A stretch of DNA of 40,302 nucleotides. It comes from Streptomyces carpinensis (GTDB taxonomy: Bacteria; Actinomycetota; Actinomycetes; Streptomycetales; Streptomycetaceae). Where the stretch lies: positions 1 through 40,302 of the forward strand of contig NZ_MUBM01000148.1 in the NCBI RefSeq assembly GCF_002154505.1. Reading direction: 5' to 3'. Below are positions 6,792-15,134 of this stretch, piece by piece. The notes below the pieces were generated by a model. It did no database searches. It had not been told where the DNA came from and worked only from the letters and a program-made list of their open reading frames with translations. Position numbers and translations under genes: made by a program. Each line of letters begins with the position of its first letter. Positions within the stretch are counted from its first letter, which is position 1.

Positions 6792-7838
6792 GTGATCGTC
6801 TGGATCAACGGCTCGTTCGGTGCGGGGAAGACCACGACCGCGCGGGAACTGATCGACCTGATCCCGAACAGCACGCTCTTCGACCCCGAGGTCATCGGCG
6901 GCGTGCTCACGCACCACCTCCTGCCGCCCAAACACCTCGCCGAGGTCGGCGACTTCCAGGACCTGCCGATCTGGCGCCGGCTGGTGATCGACACGGCGGC
7001 GGCGATGCTCGCCGAACTCGGCGGCACCCTCGTGGTCCCCATGACCCTGCTGCGTCAGGAGCACCGCGACGAGGTCTTCGGCGGTCTCGCCGCCCGTCGG
7101 ATCAGCGTCCGGCACGTTCTCCTCGCCCCGGCGGAAACGATCCTGCGGGAGCGGATAGCCGGCCGAGAGGTCCCGTCCGACCTGCCCGACGGCGAGATGC
7201 GGGTGCGCCAGTGGGCCTACGACCACATCGAGTCCTACCGCGCCGCCCTCGCCTCCTGGCTCGCCGCCGACGCCCACCTCGTCGACACCAGTGCCCTCAC
7301 CCCGCACGAGACGGCCGTCCGCATCGCCGAGGCCGTCGGCAGCGGCGCCGCGCCCGCCTGCGACATCGTGCAGACCCCCGAGCCCACCGGGGAGACCGTC
7401 GCCTCCGGTGTGCTCCTCTTCGACGAGCAGGACCGGGTGCTGCTCGTCGACCCCACCTACAAGCCCGGCTGGGAGTTCCCCGGCGGTGTCGTCGAACCCG
7501 GCGAGGCCCCGGCCCGCGCGGGGATGCGCGAGGTCGCCGAGGAGATCGGGCTGCGGCTGGACGAGGTGCCCCGGCTGCTCGTCGTCGACTGGGAACGGCC
7601 GGCGCCCCCCGCGTTCGGCGGTCTGCGCCTGCTGTTCGACGGTGGACGGCTGGACTCCGCGGCGGCCGGCGGTCTGCTGCTGCCCGGACCCGAGCTGCGC
7701 GACTGCCGGTTCGTCACCGAGCAGGAGGCCGCGAGGCTGCTGCCGCCCATCCGCTACGAACGGCTGCGCTGGGCGCTGCGGGCCCGCGAGCGAGGCGCGG
7801 CGGTGTATCTGGAGGCGGGCGTACCGGTCGGCGGCTGA
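6792..7838 (+). CDS. TmrB-like P-loop kinase fused to a Nudix hydrolase
   Basis: A 348-aa two-domain cytoplasmic protein starting at GTG 6792 (GAGGGGG just upstream). Residues 1-185 resemble the tunicamycin-resistance protein TmrB: M-I-V-W-I-N-G-S-F-G-A-G-K-T-T carries the Walker A loop (7-15), followed by the D-P-E, D-F-Q and V-V-P-M-T segments typical of TmrB. Residues ~200-335 are a Nudix domain with a perfect Nudix box at 232-254 (G-x5-E-x7-R-E-V-A-E-E-I-G-L). The Nudix half should hydrolyse a nucleoside-diphosphate-linked compound; the kinase half should bind ATP and perhaps phosphorylate or sequester a small molecule. The substrate is unknown. A resistance or metabolite-repair role is inference. 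The gene stands alone. Confidence 0.85.
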   Translation: MIVWINGSFGAGKTTTARELIDLIPNSTLFDPEVIGGVLTHHLLPPKHLAEVGDFQDLPIWRRLVIDTAAAMLAELGGTLVVPMTLLRQEHRDEVFGGLAARRISVRHVLLAPAETILRERIAGREVPSDLPDGEMRVRQWAYDHIESYRAALASWLAADAHLVDTSALTPHETAVRIAEAVGSGAAPACDIVQTPEPTGETVASGVLLFDEQDRVLLVDPTYKPGWEFPGGVVEPGEAPARAGMREVAEEIGLRLDEVPRLLVVDWERPAPPAFGGLRLLFDGGRLDSAAAGGLLLPGPELRDCRFVTEQEAARLLPPIRYERLRWALRARERGAAVYLEAGVPVGG

Positions 7839-8090
7839 CGCGTCGTAACTTCCTTGCGCCCAGGTGACGTTGGCTGAAATCGCACGCCGCCGACCCCGCC
7901 ACCAGGCGACTTTGCCCGGCGTGGAGGGTTCCGAGGGAAAAGCGAGTCTGAATCGTCGCCGTCCCGGTATGAACGCGGAACTGAAGAAAGTTCACAAGAG
8001 TTCTACCGTCAGTGCGCAGCTCAGTTCTCCCACGGCCACCGGCCGGCGTGTGCGGCCGGTTCTTCCGCCTGTCGAAGGAGGGACATGCGC

Positions 8091-9908
8091 GTGCAACGAT
8101 CGGCCCTCACAAGGGGACTCACGCTCGCCGCCGGGCTCACTCTGGTACTGGCCGCCTGCAGCAGTGGTGGCGGGAGCGGCGGCTCCGGCAACGGCAAGGG
8201 CGACTCCGCCGGCCTCGCCTCCTGCGGTACCCAGGGCAAGGCCAACACCTGCAACTCCGGCGCCACCAAGGCCGGCGGAACGTTCACCTACACGCTGGAG
8301 AAGAACATCCAGCAGTGGAACGTCCAGGACGCCAACGGCAACACCTTCGAGAACGGCGAGGCCCTGGGCGTCGTGCTGCCCGAGGTCTTCGTCCCGAAGC
8401 CCGACTTCTCCGTCACCCTCAACACCGACCTGGTGACCTCCGTGACCCAGACGAGCACCAGCCCGCAGACCCTCGTCTACAAGATCGACCCCAAGGCGTC
8501 CTGGAACGACGGCACCCCCATCACCGCGGACGACTTCGTCTACTACTGGCGCACCAACGACGGCAAGGACTGCCCGCCGCCGCCCGCGAGCGACGCCAGC
8601 CAGACCAAGGGCTGTCTGCCGCAGAGCACGGCCGGCTACGACCGGATCAAGTCCGTCACCGGCTCCGACGGCGGCAAGACGGTCACCGTCGTGATGGCCA
8701 AGCCCTTCTCCGACTGGAAGCAGCTGTTCGGCGCCGGCTATCCGCTGTACCCGGCGCACGTCGCCGAGAAGCTCTCCGGTGCCAAGGCGGGCGACGCGGC
8801 GCACATGACGGCCGCCCAGATGACCCAGGCCTGGCAGTACTTCCAGAAGACCCCGCCGTCCAAGTACGCCACGGCCGGGCCCTACAAGATGCAGGACTGG
8901 ACGGACAACGACCACGCCACCTTCGTGCCCGACCCCAAGTGGTGGGGGAAGACCAAGCCGTCCCTCGACCGCCTGATCTTCAAGGTCATCACGGACGCCA
9001 CGCAGGAGCCCACCGCCCTGCGCAACAACGAGGTCCAGGGCATCTACCCGCAGCCCGAGGTCGACCTGGTCAACCAGATCAAGTCCATCCCCAAGGTGAC
9101 CTACACCATCGGAAACGGCCTGAACTGGGAGCACTTCGACCTCAACCTGCACAACCCGGTGATCGGCAAGTACAAGCCGCTGCGCCAGGCGATGTTCACC
9201 GCCATCAACATCAAGGACATCGTGTCCAAGACGGTCGGCCAGTTCGACCCGAAGGTGAAGCAACTCGGCAGCCACAACTATGTTCCGGGCCAGGCGGGCT
9301 ACCAGGACCTGGTCGCCGGCACGGGCCAGGGCTCGGGCGACCTGGCCAAGGCGAAGAAGTACCTCACCGACGCGAAGTTCACCGGAGTCGGTACGGCCCT
9401 GAAGACACCCGACGGCAAGGCGGTCGGCCCCTTCAACTGCCGTTACACCACGGGCAACCAGATCCGGCAGAGCGAGTGCCAGATCCTGCAGAGCAACCTG
9501 GCCTCCCTCGGCATCAAGGTGACCATCAAGCCGATCGGCGCCGCCGACCTCGGCACGGTCCTGGTGGGGCACCAGTACGACATCATCGTCTTCGCCTGGG
9601 TCGCCTCGCCGTTCCCCAGCGCCAACGCCCAGCAGAACTGGGTGACGGGCGGCGGCGGCAACTACGGCGGCTACAGCAACAAGACGGTCGACCAGCTGGT
9701 CACCCAGGCCGTCGGCGAGACCGACCAGAGCAAGGCCGCCTCGCTGCTGAACCAGGCCGACAAGATCATGGTGGACGACGCCTACGTCCTGCCGCTGTAC
9801 CAGAAGCCGACCTTCCTCGCGGTGCAGACGCGGTTCGTGAACATGCGGGACAACGCCACCAACGTGGGCCCGCCGTACAACACCGCCGAGTGGGGCCTGA
9901 AGAAGTAG
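8091..9908 (+). CDS. Lipoprotein solute-binding protein of a peptide-type ABC importer
   Basis: About 605 aa, family 5 extracellular solute-binding protein (oligo/dipeptide type). A lipobox L-A-A-C ends the signal peptide near residue 23, followed by a Ser/Gly-rich linker, so it is lipid-anchored outside the membrane. Family features include W-N-D-G-T-P-I-T-A-D-D-F and the C-terminal A-E-W-G-L. AAGGAGG at 8075-8081 is only 3 nt from the ATG at 8085 but 9 nt from the GTG at 8091, so I place the start at the GTG; the ATG remains possible. The 246-bp region upstream holds a small hairpin (8038-8044 with 8054-8060) in the leader. It is the first gene of a five-gene importer. The ligand is unknown: peptide, nickel or oligosaccharide are all seen in this family. 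Confidence 0.92.
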   Translation: MQRSALTRGLTLAAGLTLVLAACSSGGGSGGSGNGKGDSAGLASCGTQGKANTCNSGATKAGGTFTYTLEKNIQQWNVQDANGNTFENGEALGVVLPEVFVPKPDFSVTLNTDLVTSVTQTSTSPQTLVYKIDPKASWNDGTPITADDFVYYWRTNDGKDCPPPPASDASQTKGCLPQSTAGYDRIKSVTGSDGGKTVTVVMAKPFSDWKQLFGAGYPLYPAHVAEKLSGAKAGDAAHMTAAQMTQAWQYFQKTPPSKYATAGPYKMQDWTDNDHATFVPDPKWWGKTKPSLDRLIFKVITDATQEPTALRNNEVQGIYPQPEVDLVNQIKSIPKVTYTIGNGLNWEHFDLNLHNPVIGKYKPLRQAMFTAINIKDIVSKTVGQFDPKVKQLGSHNYVPGQAGYQDLVAGTGQGSGDLAKAKKYLTDAKFTGVGTALKTPDGKAVGPFNCRYTTGNQIRQSECQILQSNLASLGIKVTIKPIGAADLGTVLVGHQYDIIVFAWVASPFPSANAQQNWVTGGGGNYGGYSNKTVDQLVTQAVGETDQSKAASLLNQADKIMVDDAYVLPLYQKPTFLAVQTRFVNMRDNATNVGPPYNTAEWGLKK

Positions 9909-9933
9909 GCCCGGCAGCACCCTCGCGCACACG

Positions 9934-9960
9934 CCCGGCCCCGGCGACCCCGGGGCCGGG
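9934..9960 (+). terminator. Intra-operon hairpin after the binding-protein gene
   Basis: CCCGGCCCCGG (9934-9944) and its perfect complement (9950-9960) enclose a 5-nt loop: an 11-bp GC stem 25 bp after the binding-protein stop and 27 bp before the first permease start. It probably acts as a partial terminator or 3'-end protector that leaves more binding-protein mRNA than permease mRNA. Confidence 0.7.
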
Positions 9961-9987
9961 ACCAGCCCCTGTCCGAGAGAAGGCCGC

Positions 9988-10974
9988 ATGCTCGCCTACA
10001 CCGTGCGCCGCATCCTTGTCTCCGTCCCGGTCCTGATCGTGTCGACGTTCGTCGTCTTCCTGGTCGTCATCAACTCCGGTGACCCGGTGGCCAACTTCGC
10101 CACCTCCCGGCAGCCCGCGCCCAGCAAGGCCGCCGTCGCCGCCTTCGCCCGGCACATCCACGCCGACCAGCCGGCCGTCGAGCGCTACTGGAACTGGATC
10201 ACCGGCGTCCTGCACGGCGACTTCGGTCCGTCCGTGCAGACCAACCTGAACATCGGGCACGACCTGTTCACCCGCTTCCGCGTCACCGTCACGCTGGTCG
10301 CCGCCTCCATCGTCATCGCGCTGATCATGGCCGTGATCTTCGGTGTGTTCAGCGCGATCCGCCAGTACAGCGTCGCCGACTACGTCATCACCTTCCTCGG
10401 CTTCCTCTTCCTCGCCATGCCGGTGTTCTGGTTCGCCGTGCTGCTCAAGCAGGCCGGCATCTGGTTCAACCAGCAGACCGGCAGCCAGTTCCTCGGCACC
10501 ATCGGCGAGAAGTCGCCGTACCTCGACGTGGACACCACCTGGAACGAGTTCACCGACCACATCGGCCATCTCGTCCTGCCCACCATCACGCTCGCCCTGG
10601 TCTCCTTCGCCTCCTGGACCCGCTACACCCGCGCCTCCATGCTGGAGGTGCTGAACAGCGACTACATACGGCTGGCCAGGGCCAAGGGGCTGCGGCGCGG
10701 CAAGGTCCTGGTGCGGCACGCCCTGCGCACCGCGCTCATCCCGCTCACCACCGTCACGGCGCTCGACATCGCGATCGTCCTGGGCGGCGCCGTGATCACC
10801 GAGACGATCTTCCAGTGGCACGGCATGGGCGAGATGCTCGTCCAGTCGGCGCAGACCGTGGACGTCTACCGGACCATGGCCTGGCTGCTGCTGTCCGCCG
10901 TCGTCGTCATCGGGTTCAACCTCGTCGCCGATCTCCTCTACGCCGTACTCGACCCGAGGATCCGCTATGACTGA
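9988..10974 (+). CDS. ABC transporter permease, DppB/OppB type
   Basis: A 328-aa inner-membrane subunit with six predicted membrane segments; the first begins at about residue 9 (I-L-V-S-V-P-V-L-I-V-S-T-F-V-V-F-L). The cytoplasmic EAA loop that docks the ATPases is visible as Y-I-R-L-A-R-A-K-G-L-R-R-G-K-V at about residues 222-236. The start ATG 9988 has GAGAAGG upstream. The stop overlaps the next permease start by 8 bp (ATGACTGA), so translation is coupled. It pairs with the DppC-type permease to form the translocation channel. Confidence 0.95.
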   Translation: MLAYTVRRILVSVPVLIVSTFVVFLVVINSGDPVANFATSRQPAPSKAAVAAFARHIHADQPAVERYWNWITGVLHGDFGPSVQTNLNIGHDLFTRFRVTVTLVAASIVIALIMAVIFGVFSAIRQYSVADYVITFLGFLFLAMPVFWFAVLLKQAGIWFNQQTGSQFLGTIGEKSPYLDVDTTWNEFTDHIGHLVLPTITLALVSFASWTRYTRASMLEVLNSDYIRLARAKGLRRGKVLVRHALRTALIPLTTVTALDIAIVLGGAVITETIFQWHGMGEMLVQSAQTVDVYRTMAWLLLSAVVVIGFNLVADLLYAVLDPRIRYD

Positions 10975-11887
10975 CATCGAGGCCCCCGGGTCCGCCGGCA
11001 CCGGGCTGCCGCGCGCCGACCACGAGTTCACCGTCCGGCACCGCACCCAGACCCAGTTGGTGCTGCGCCGCTTCGTGCGCCACCGGGCCGCCATGGTCAG
11101 CCTCGTCGTGTTCGTGCTGATCGTGCTGTGGGCGTTCATCGGCCCGCACCTGTGGCACTACTCGTACCAGAAGTACACCGCCGACAACTCCCAGGCGCCG
11201 TCGTGGAAGCACCCGTTCGGCACCAACGCCTCCGGCTACGACGCCTACGCCCAGGTCATGCGCGGCACCCAGACCTCCCTGGAGGTCGCCATCCTGATCG
11301 CGCTCGGCTCCACCGTGGTGGGCGCGGTCTGGGGCGCGGTCGCGGGCTTCTACCGGGGCGTCGTCGACGCGGTGATGATGCGCATCGCCGATCTGGTGCT
11401 GACCCTGCCGTTGTTCGCGATCGCGCTGGTCATCTCCTCCCGCAGCGGCGGCGCCTGGTACTGGATCGCCGTCGTCATCGCCGGACTGACCTGGGCGTAC
11501 GTGTCCCGCGTGGTCCGCTCCGCCGTGCTCTCGCTGCGCGAGAAGGAGTTCGTGGAGGCGGCCCGCGCGCTGGGCGCCTCGGACGCGTGGATCATCTTCC
11601 GGCACCTGCTGCCGAACGCGCTCGGGCCGATCATCGTCAACGCGACCGTGCTGGTGGCCACCGGCATCCTGACCGAGACCGCCCTGTCCTTCGTGGGGTT
11701 CGGCGTCCAGCCGCCCGACACCTCGCTAGGACTGCTCGTCTCCCAGGCGCAGACGGCCGTGGACACCCGGCCCTGGCTCTTCTACATCCCCGGCTTCTTC
11801 ATCATCGCCATCGCCCTGACCATCAACTTCATCGGTGACGGGCTGCGCGACGCCTTCGACCCCCGGCAGCAAAGGGTGCGCCAGTGA
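10967..11887 (+). CDS. ABC transporter permease, DppC/OppC type
   Basis: A 306-aa membrane subunit. A cytoplasmic N-terminal tail of ~40 residues leads to the first membrane helix (A-A-M-V-S-L-V-V-F-V-L-I-V-L-W-A-F). The OppC-specific segment H-P-F-G-T-N-A-S-G-Y-D follows, as does the EAA loop F-V-E-A-A-R-A-L-G-A-S-D-A-W (~190-203). Its start overlaps the upstream permease gene and its TGA overlaps the GTG of the ATPase gene (GTGA), showing a tight operon. Confidence 0.95.
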   Translation: MTDIEAPGSAGTGLPRADHEFTVRHRTQTQLVLRRFVRHRAAMVSLVVFVLIVLWAFIGPHLWHYSYQKYTADNSQAPSWKHPFGTNASGYDAYAQVMRGTQTSLEVAILIALGSTVVGAVWGAVAGFYRGVVDAVMMRIADLVLTLPLFAIALVISSRSGGAWYWIAVVIAGLTWAYVSRVVRSAVLSLREKEFVEAARALGASDAWIIFRHLLPNALGPIIVNATVLVATGILTETALSFVGFGVQPPDTSLGLLVSQAQTAVDTRPWLFYIPGFFIIAIALTINFIGDGLRDAFDPRQQRVRQ

Positions 11888-13011
11888 CGAGTACGAGTCA
11901 TGGAGTGCGGGAGGTCCCGGTGACGGACTCCGTACTCGAAGTCCACGACCTGAACGTGGAGTTCCCCACGGAGGACGGGACCGTACGGGCCGTGCGCGGC
12001 GTCGGCTACCGGCTGGAGCGCGGCGAGTCGCTGGGCATCGTCGGCGAGTCCGGGTCGGGCAAGTCGGTCACCGCGCTGGCCGTGATGGGGTTGCTGCCCG
12101 GCACCGCCCGGGTGCGCGGCTCGGTGCGGTTCGAGGGCACCGAGCTGCTCGGGCTGTCCGACGCCCGGCTGTCGGACCTGCGCGGCAGCGGCGTCGCGAT
12201 GATCTTCCAGGACCCGATGACCTCGCTGAACCCGGTCTACTCCGTCGGCTACCAGATCAGTGAGACGCTGCTGCGGCACAACCCCGGGATGAGGAGCCGC
12301 GCCGCCCGCGCGCGGGCCGTCGAGCTGCTGGGCACCGTCGGCATCCCGAGCCCCGAGCGGCGCGTGGACAACTATCCGCACGAGTTGTCCGGAGGGATGC
12401 GCCAGCGCGTGGTCATCGCGATCGCCATGGCCAACGACCCGGACGTGATCATCGCCGACGAGCCGACCACCGCCCTCGACGTCACGGTGCAGGCGCAGAT
12501 CCTGGAGGCCCTGGAGACCGCCCGCGCCGAGACGGGTGCCGCTCTCGTGCTGATCACCCACGACCTGGGCGTGGTCGCCGGACACACCGACCGGGTCGCC
12601 GTGATGTACGCCGGCCGGATCGTGGAGACCGGATCGGTCGAGGACATCTTCTACACCCCGCGGATGCCCTACACCCTCGGCCTGCTCGGCTCCCTGCCCC
12701 GCCTGGACCGAGAGGAGGAACGTCTCACCCCGATCACCGGCTCCCCGCCCTCCCTGCTGAACCTGCCGCCCGGCTGCCCCTTCGCACCCCGCTGCCCGCT
12801 GCGCCGCGAGACCTGCGACCGCACGGAACCCCCACTGCGCCCGGCCGGACACGCCGCGCACCTCAGCGCCTGCCACTTCGCCGACGAACTCGTCGGCACC
12901 GGGGCCGGGGAGGTCTTCGACACGGCCGGCGCCGACACCGAGGCGCTGGCCCGCTTCGCCGACACGGCGGCCCAGGCACCGTCGACGCACGCCGAGGAGG
13001 ACCCCGCATGA
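11884..13011 (+). CDS. ABC transporter ATP-binding protein, DppD/OppD type
   Basis: A 375-aa ATPase. Walker A G-E-S-G-S-G-K-S is at 54-61, signature L-S-G-G-M-R-Q-R at 168-175, and Walker B with D-E-P-T-T-A-L-D at about 188-199. The C-terminal oligopeptide-transporter extension carries C-P-F-A-P-R-C. The GTG at 11884 overlaps the previous stop. An in-frame GTG at 11920 has a good GGGAGGT 5 nt upstream and could be the true start (363 aa). It overlaps the next ATPase gene by 4 bp (ATGA). Confidence 0.95.
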   Translation: MTSTSHGVREVPVTDSVLEVHDLNVEFPTEDGTVRAVRGVGYRLERGESLGIVGESGSGKSVTALAVMGLLPGTARVRGSVRFEGTELLGLSDARLSDLRGSGVAMIFQDPMTSLNPVYSVGYQISETLLRHNPGMRSRAARARAVELLGTVGIPSPERRVDNYPHELSGGMRQRVVIAIAMANDPDVIIADEPTTALDVTVQAQILEALETARAETGAALVLITHDLGVVAGHTDRVAVMYAGRIVETGSVEDIFYTPRMPYTLGLLGSLPRLDREEERLTPITGSPPSLLNLPPGCPFAPRCPLRRETCDRTEPPLRPAGHAAHLSACHFADELVGTGAGEVFDTAGADTEALARFADTAAQAPSTHAEEDPA

Positions 13012-14078
13012 GCGCACCCACCGAGGCGGCCGCGTCGCTGCCGCCGCTGCCCGGCCACGGCGGGAGGGGTGAACCCGTCCTCCAGGTCCGCGACCTCGTC
13101 AAGCACTTCCCGGTCATGTCCCGCGGGGTCGTCCGCCGCCGGGTGGGCGACGTGCACGCCGTGTGCGGGGTCTCCTTCGACCTGTACGAGAACGAGACCC
13201 TGGGCCTGGTGGGCGAGTCCGGCTCGGGCAAGACCACCGTCTCCCGCACCATCCTGAACCTGGAGACCGCCACCTCCGGCCGGGTCCGCTACCGGGGGCA
13301 CGAGCTGACCGAGCTGAGCCGGCGCCGGATGCGTCCGCTGCGGCGCGAACTGCAGATCGTCTTCCAGGACCCGTACGCCTCCCTCGATCCGCGGATCTCC
13401 GTGCACGACATCGTGGCCGAGCCGCTGCGCATCCACGGCCGCTACGGGCCCGAGGCCGCCGGCGAGGTGCGCGAACTGCTCCGGCTGGTCGGCCTCAACC
13501 CCGAGCACGCCAACCGCTTCGCCCACGAGTTCTCCGGCGGGCAGCGCCAGCGCATCGGCATCGCCCGGGCGCTGGCCCTGCGCCCGAAAGTGGTGGTGCT
13601 CGACGAGCCGGTCTCGGCGCTGGACGTGTCGATCCAGGCCGGCGTCCTCAACCTGCTGATGGACCTGCAGGGCGAACTCGGGTTGTCCTTCCTGTTCGTG
13701 GCACACGACCTGTCCGTGATGCGCCACGTCGCCCGCCGGGTGGCGGTGATGTACCTGGGCCGCCTGGTGGAGGTCGCCCCGGCCGCCACGCTCTTCGCCC
13801 GCCCCGCGCACCCGTACACCCAGGCGCTGGTCTCGGCGATCCCGCTGCCGGACCCGCGCAAGGAACGGGCCCGCCGGCGGATCGTGGTGCAGGGGGACGT
13901 GCCGAGCCCGGTCCGCCCGCCCAGCGGCTGCCGCTTCCGCACCCGCTGCCCGAAGTTCGCCCACCAGTTGACCGACGCCGAACGCACCGCGTGCGTCGAG
14001 CAGGTGCCCGAGCTGGCCGACCGGGGCGGCGGGCACCCGGTGGCCTGCCACTACGCGGAGAGCGTGGCACTGCTGTAG
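13008..14078 (+). CDS. ABC transporter ATP-binding protein, DppF/OppF type
   Basis: A 356-aa ATPase that pairs with the DppD-type protein. Walker A G-E-S-G-S-G-K-T-T is at 69-77, signature F-S-G-G-Q-R-Q-R at 175-182, Walker B with L-D-E-P-V-S-A-L-D at about 198-206. The C-terminal cysteine cluster C-R-F-R-T-R-C-P is present. It is the last gene of the importer operon (8091-14078). Its 3' end overlaps the 3' end of the convergent kinase-like gene by 28 bp, so there is no room for a dedicated terminator and the two transcripts must interfere or overlap. Confidence 0.95.
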   Translation: MSAPTEAAASLPPLPGHGGRGEPVLQVRDLVKHFPVMSRGVVRRRVGDVHAVCGVSFDLYENETLGLVGESGSGKTTVSRTILNLETATSGRVRYRGHELTELSRRRMRPLRRELQIVFQDPYASLDPRISVHDIVAEPLRIHGRYGPEAAGEVRELLRLVGLNPEHANRFAHEFSGGQRQRIGIARALALRPKVVVLDEPVSALDVSIQAGVLNLLMDLQGELGLSFLFVAHDLSVMRHVARRVAVMYLGRLVEVAPAATLFARPAHPYTQALVSAIPLPDPRKERARRRIVVQGDVPSPVRPPSGCRFRTRCPKFAHQLTDAERTACVEQVPELADRGGGHPVACHYAESVALL

Positions 14079-15124
14079 GCGCGGCGCAGCTCGTCGTGCG
14101 GGTAGGGGGTGAGGCGGCTGTCCCGGCGCAGCCGGTCATGGAAGTCGTTCATCCGGGCGGCGAGCGGCGCGTGGCGGGTCAGGATCGCGGCGGCGGCCGG
14201 CGGGACGGCGCCGTCGGGCCGCGCGCCCTCCGCCAGGGCGCGGACGAGGGCGCGGCGCTCGCGGAGGTCATGTCCCCCGATCGCGGTCACCAGCCAGTTC
14301 ACCAGGTAGGTGGCGGCATAGGCGCCGTCGTAGCCGCGGTGGCGGTCGAGGAAGTCACACTCGTCGGGGGCGAGCCGGAAACCGGAGGCGAGGGACAGAC
14401 CGAAGTCCGTGAGGTAGAGCCGTCGTCCGTCGGTGAGGATGTTGCCGAAGTGGGCGTCGCAGTGCAGCAGCCCGTGCTCGTGCAGGAAGCGCGTCGCGGC
14501 ACCCAGTTGCCGCGCGACGAGTCGGCAGGCGGCGTCCGCCCGGTCCGTGCGGAGCCGGCGGCCCAACCAGTCGTGCAGGGTGTGCGGGACGTACTCCAGG
14601 AACAGAGTGAGGCAGGCGGTGGCCGTGCGCAGGCCCTCGATGCGAGCGCGTACCCGCGCGCCGTCGCCGTCGCCCTTCCAGTAGTCGACGGCCCGGTCCA
14701 CGTCGGCGAGTTCGTCCGGCAGCGGCTGGGGGGAGGACGGCAGCACTCGCCAGTGGTGCAGCAGGGGGAAGCCGGGGAAGCGGCCCGCCAGCACCCAGTC
14801 CGTCGTCATCGTGTGCACGGCCAGCTCGCGCCAGGCGCCGAAGCCGGGGCTGCCGAGGGCCCCGACGCCGTAGTGCAGGTGCGGCGGCAGGGCGAAGACG
14901 TCGGCCGTGGAGCGGACGTGCCGCGGCAGCCGCTCCAGGTCGGTCAGCGGCACTCGCTTGACGAAGACCCGTCCGCCGTCCGCCTCCAGCAGGAGGGACC
15001 GTCCTCCGATGCCCGTGCCGGCGGGCCGGGCCGACGCCAGGAGATCCGCGAGGTCCCGGTCGTCCAGGGTCGCGAGCGCGGCGGCGATGCCGGTGTGGGC
15101 GGCGATGCGTTCCGCGAGAGCCAT
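14051..15124 (-). CDS. Kinase-fold protein (protein-kinase/APH-like)
   Basis: A 357-aa soluble protein. The frame extends to 15439, but the ATG at 15124, 10 nt after the upstream MBL gene stop and with GAGG about 8 nt before it, is the sensible start. Kinase hallmarks: beta-3 lysine K56 in V-F-V-K-R-V, the catalytic loop H-C-D-A-H-F-G-N (H221, D223, N228) in place of HRDxxxxN, and an intact D-F-G at 240-242. No membrane segment or extracellular domain is seen. The substrate could be a protein or a small molecule such as an aminoglycoside-like metabolite. Co-transcribed with the MBL hydrolase upstream; the joint role is unknown. Confidence 0.8.
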   Translation of the reverse strand: MALAERIAAHTGIAAALATLDDRDLADLLASARPAGTGIGGRSLLLEADGGRVFVKRVPLTDLERLPRHVRSTADVFALPPHLHYGVGALGSPGFGAWRELAVHTMTTDWVLAGRFPGFPLLHHWRVLPSSPQPLPDELADVDRAVDYWKGDGDGARVRARIEGLRTATACLTLFLEYVPHTLHDWLGRRLRTDRADAACRLVARQLGAATRFLHEHGLLHCDAHFGNILTDGRRLYLTDFGLSLASGFRLAPDECDFLDRHRGYDGAYAATYLVNWLVTAIGGHDLRERRALVRALAEGARPDGAVPPAAAAILTRHAPLAARMNDFHDRLRRDSRLTPYPHDELRRAYSSATLSA

Positions 15125-15134
15125 GGCCCCATCC

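Noticed and set aside
7992..9989. 665-codon minus-strand open frame opposite the solute-binding protein gene
   Set aside because: No domain, antisense to a lipoprotein with clear lipobox and family motifs.
8091..14078. Nickel- or antibiotic-specific transporter assignment
   Set aside because: The five-gene importer is clear, but nothing in the binding protein or the neighbours identifies the ligand.
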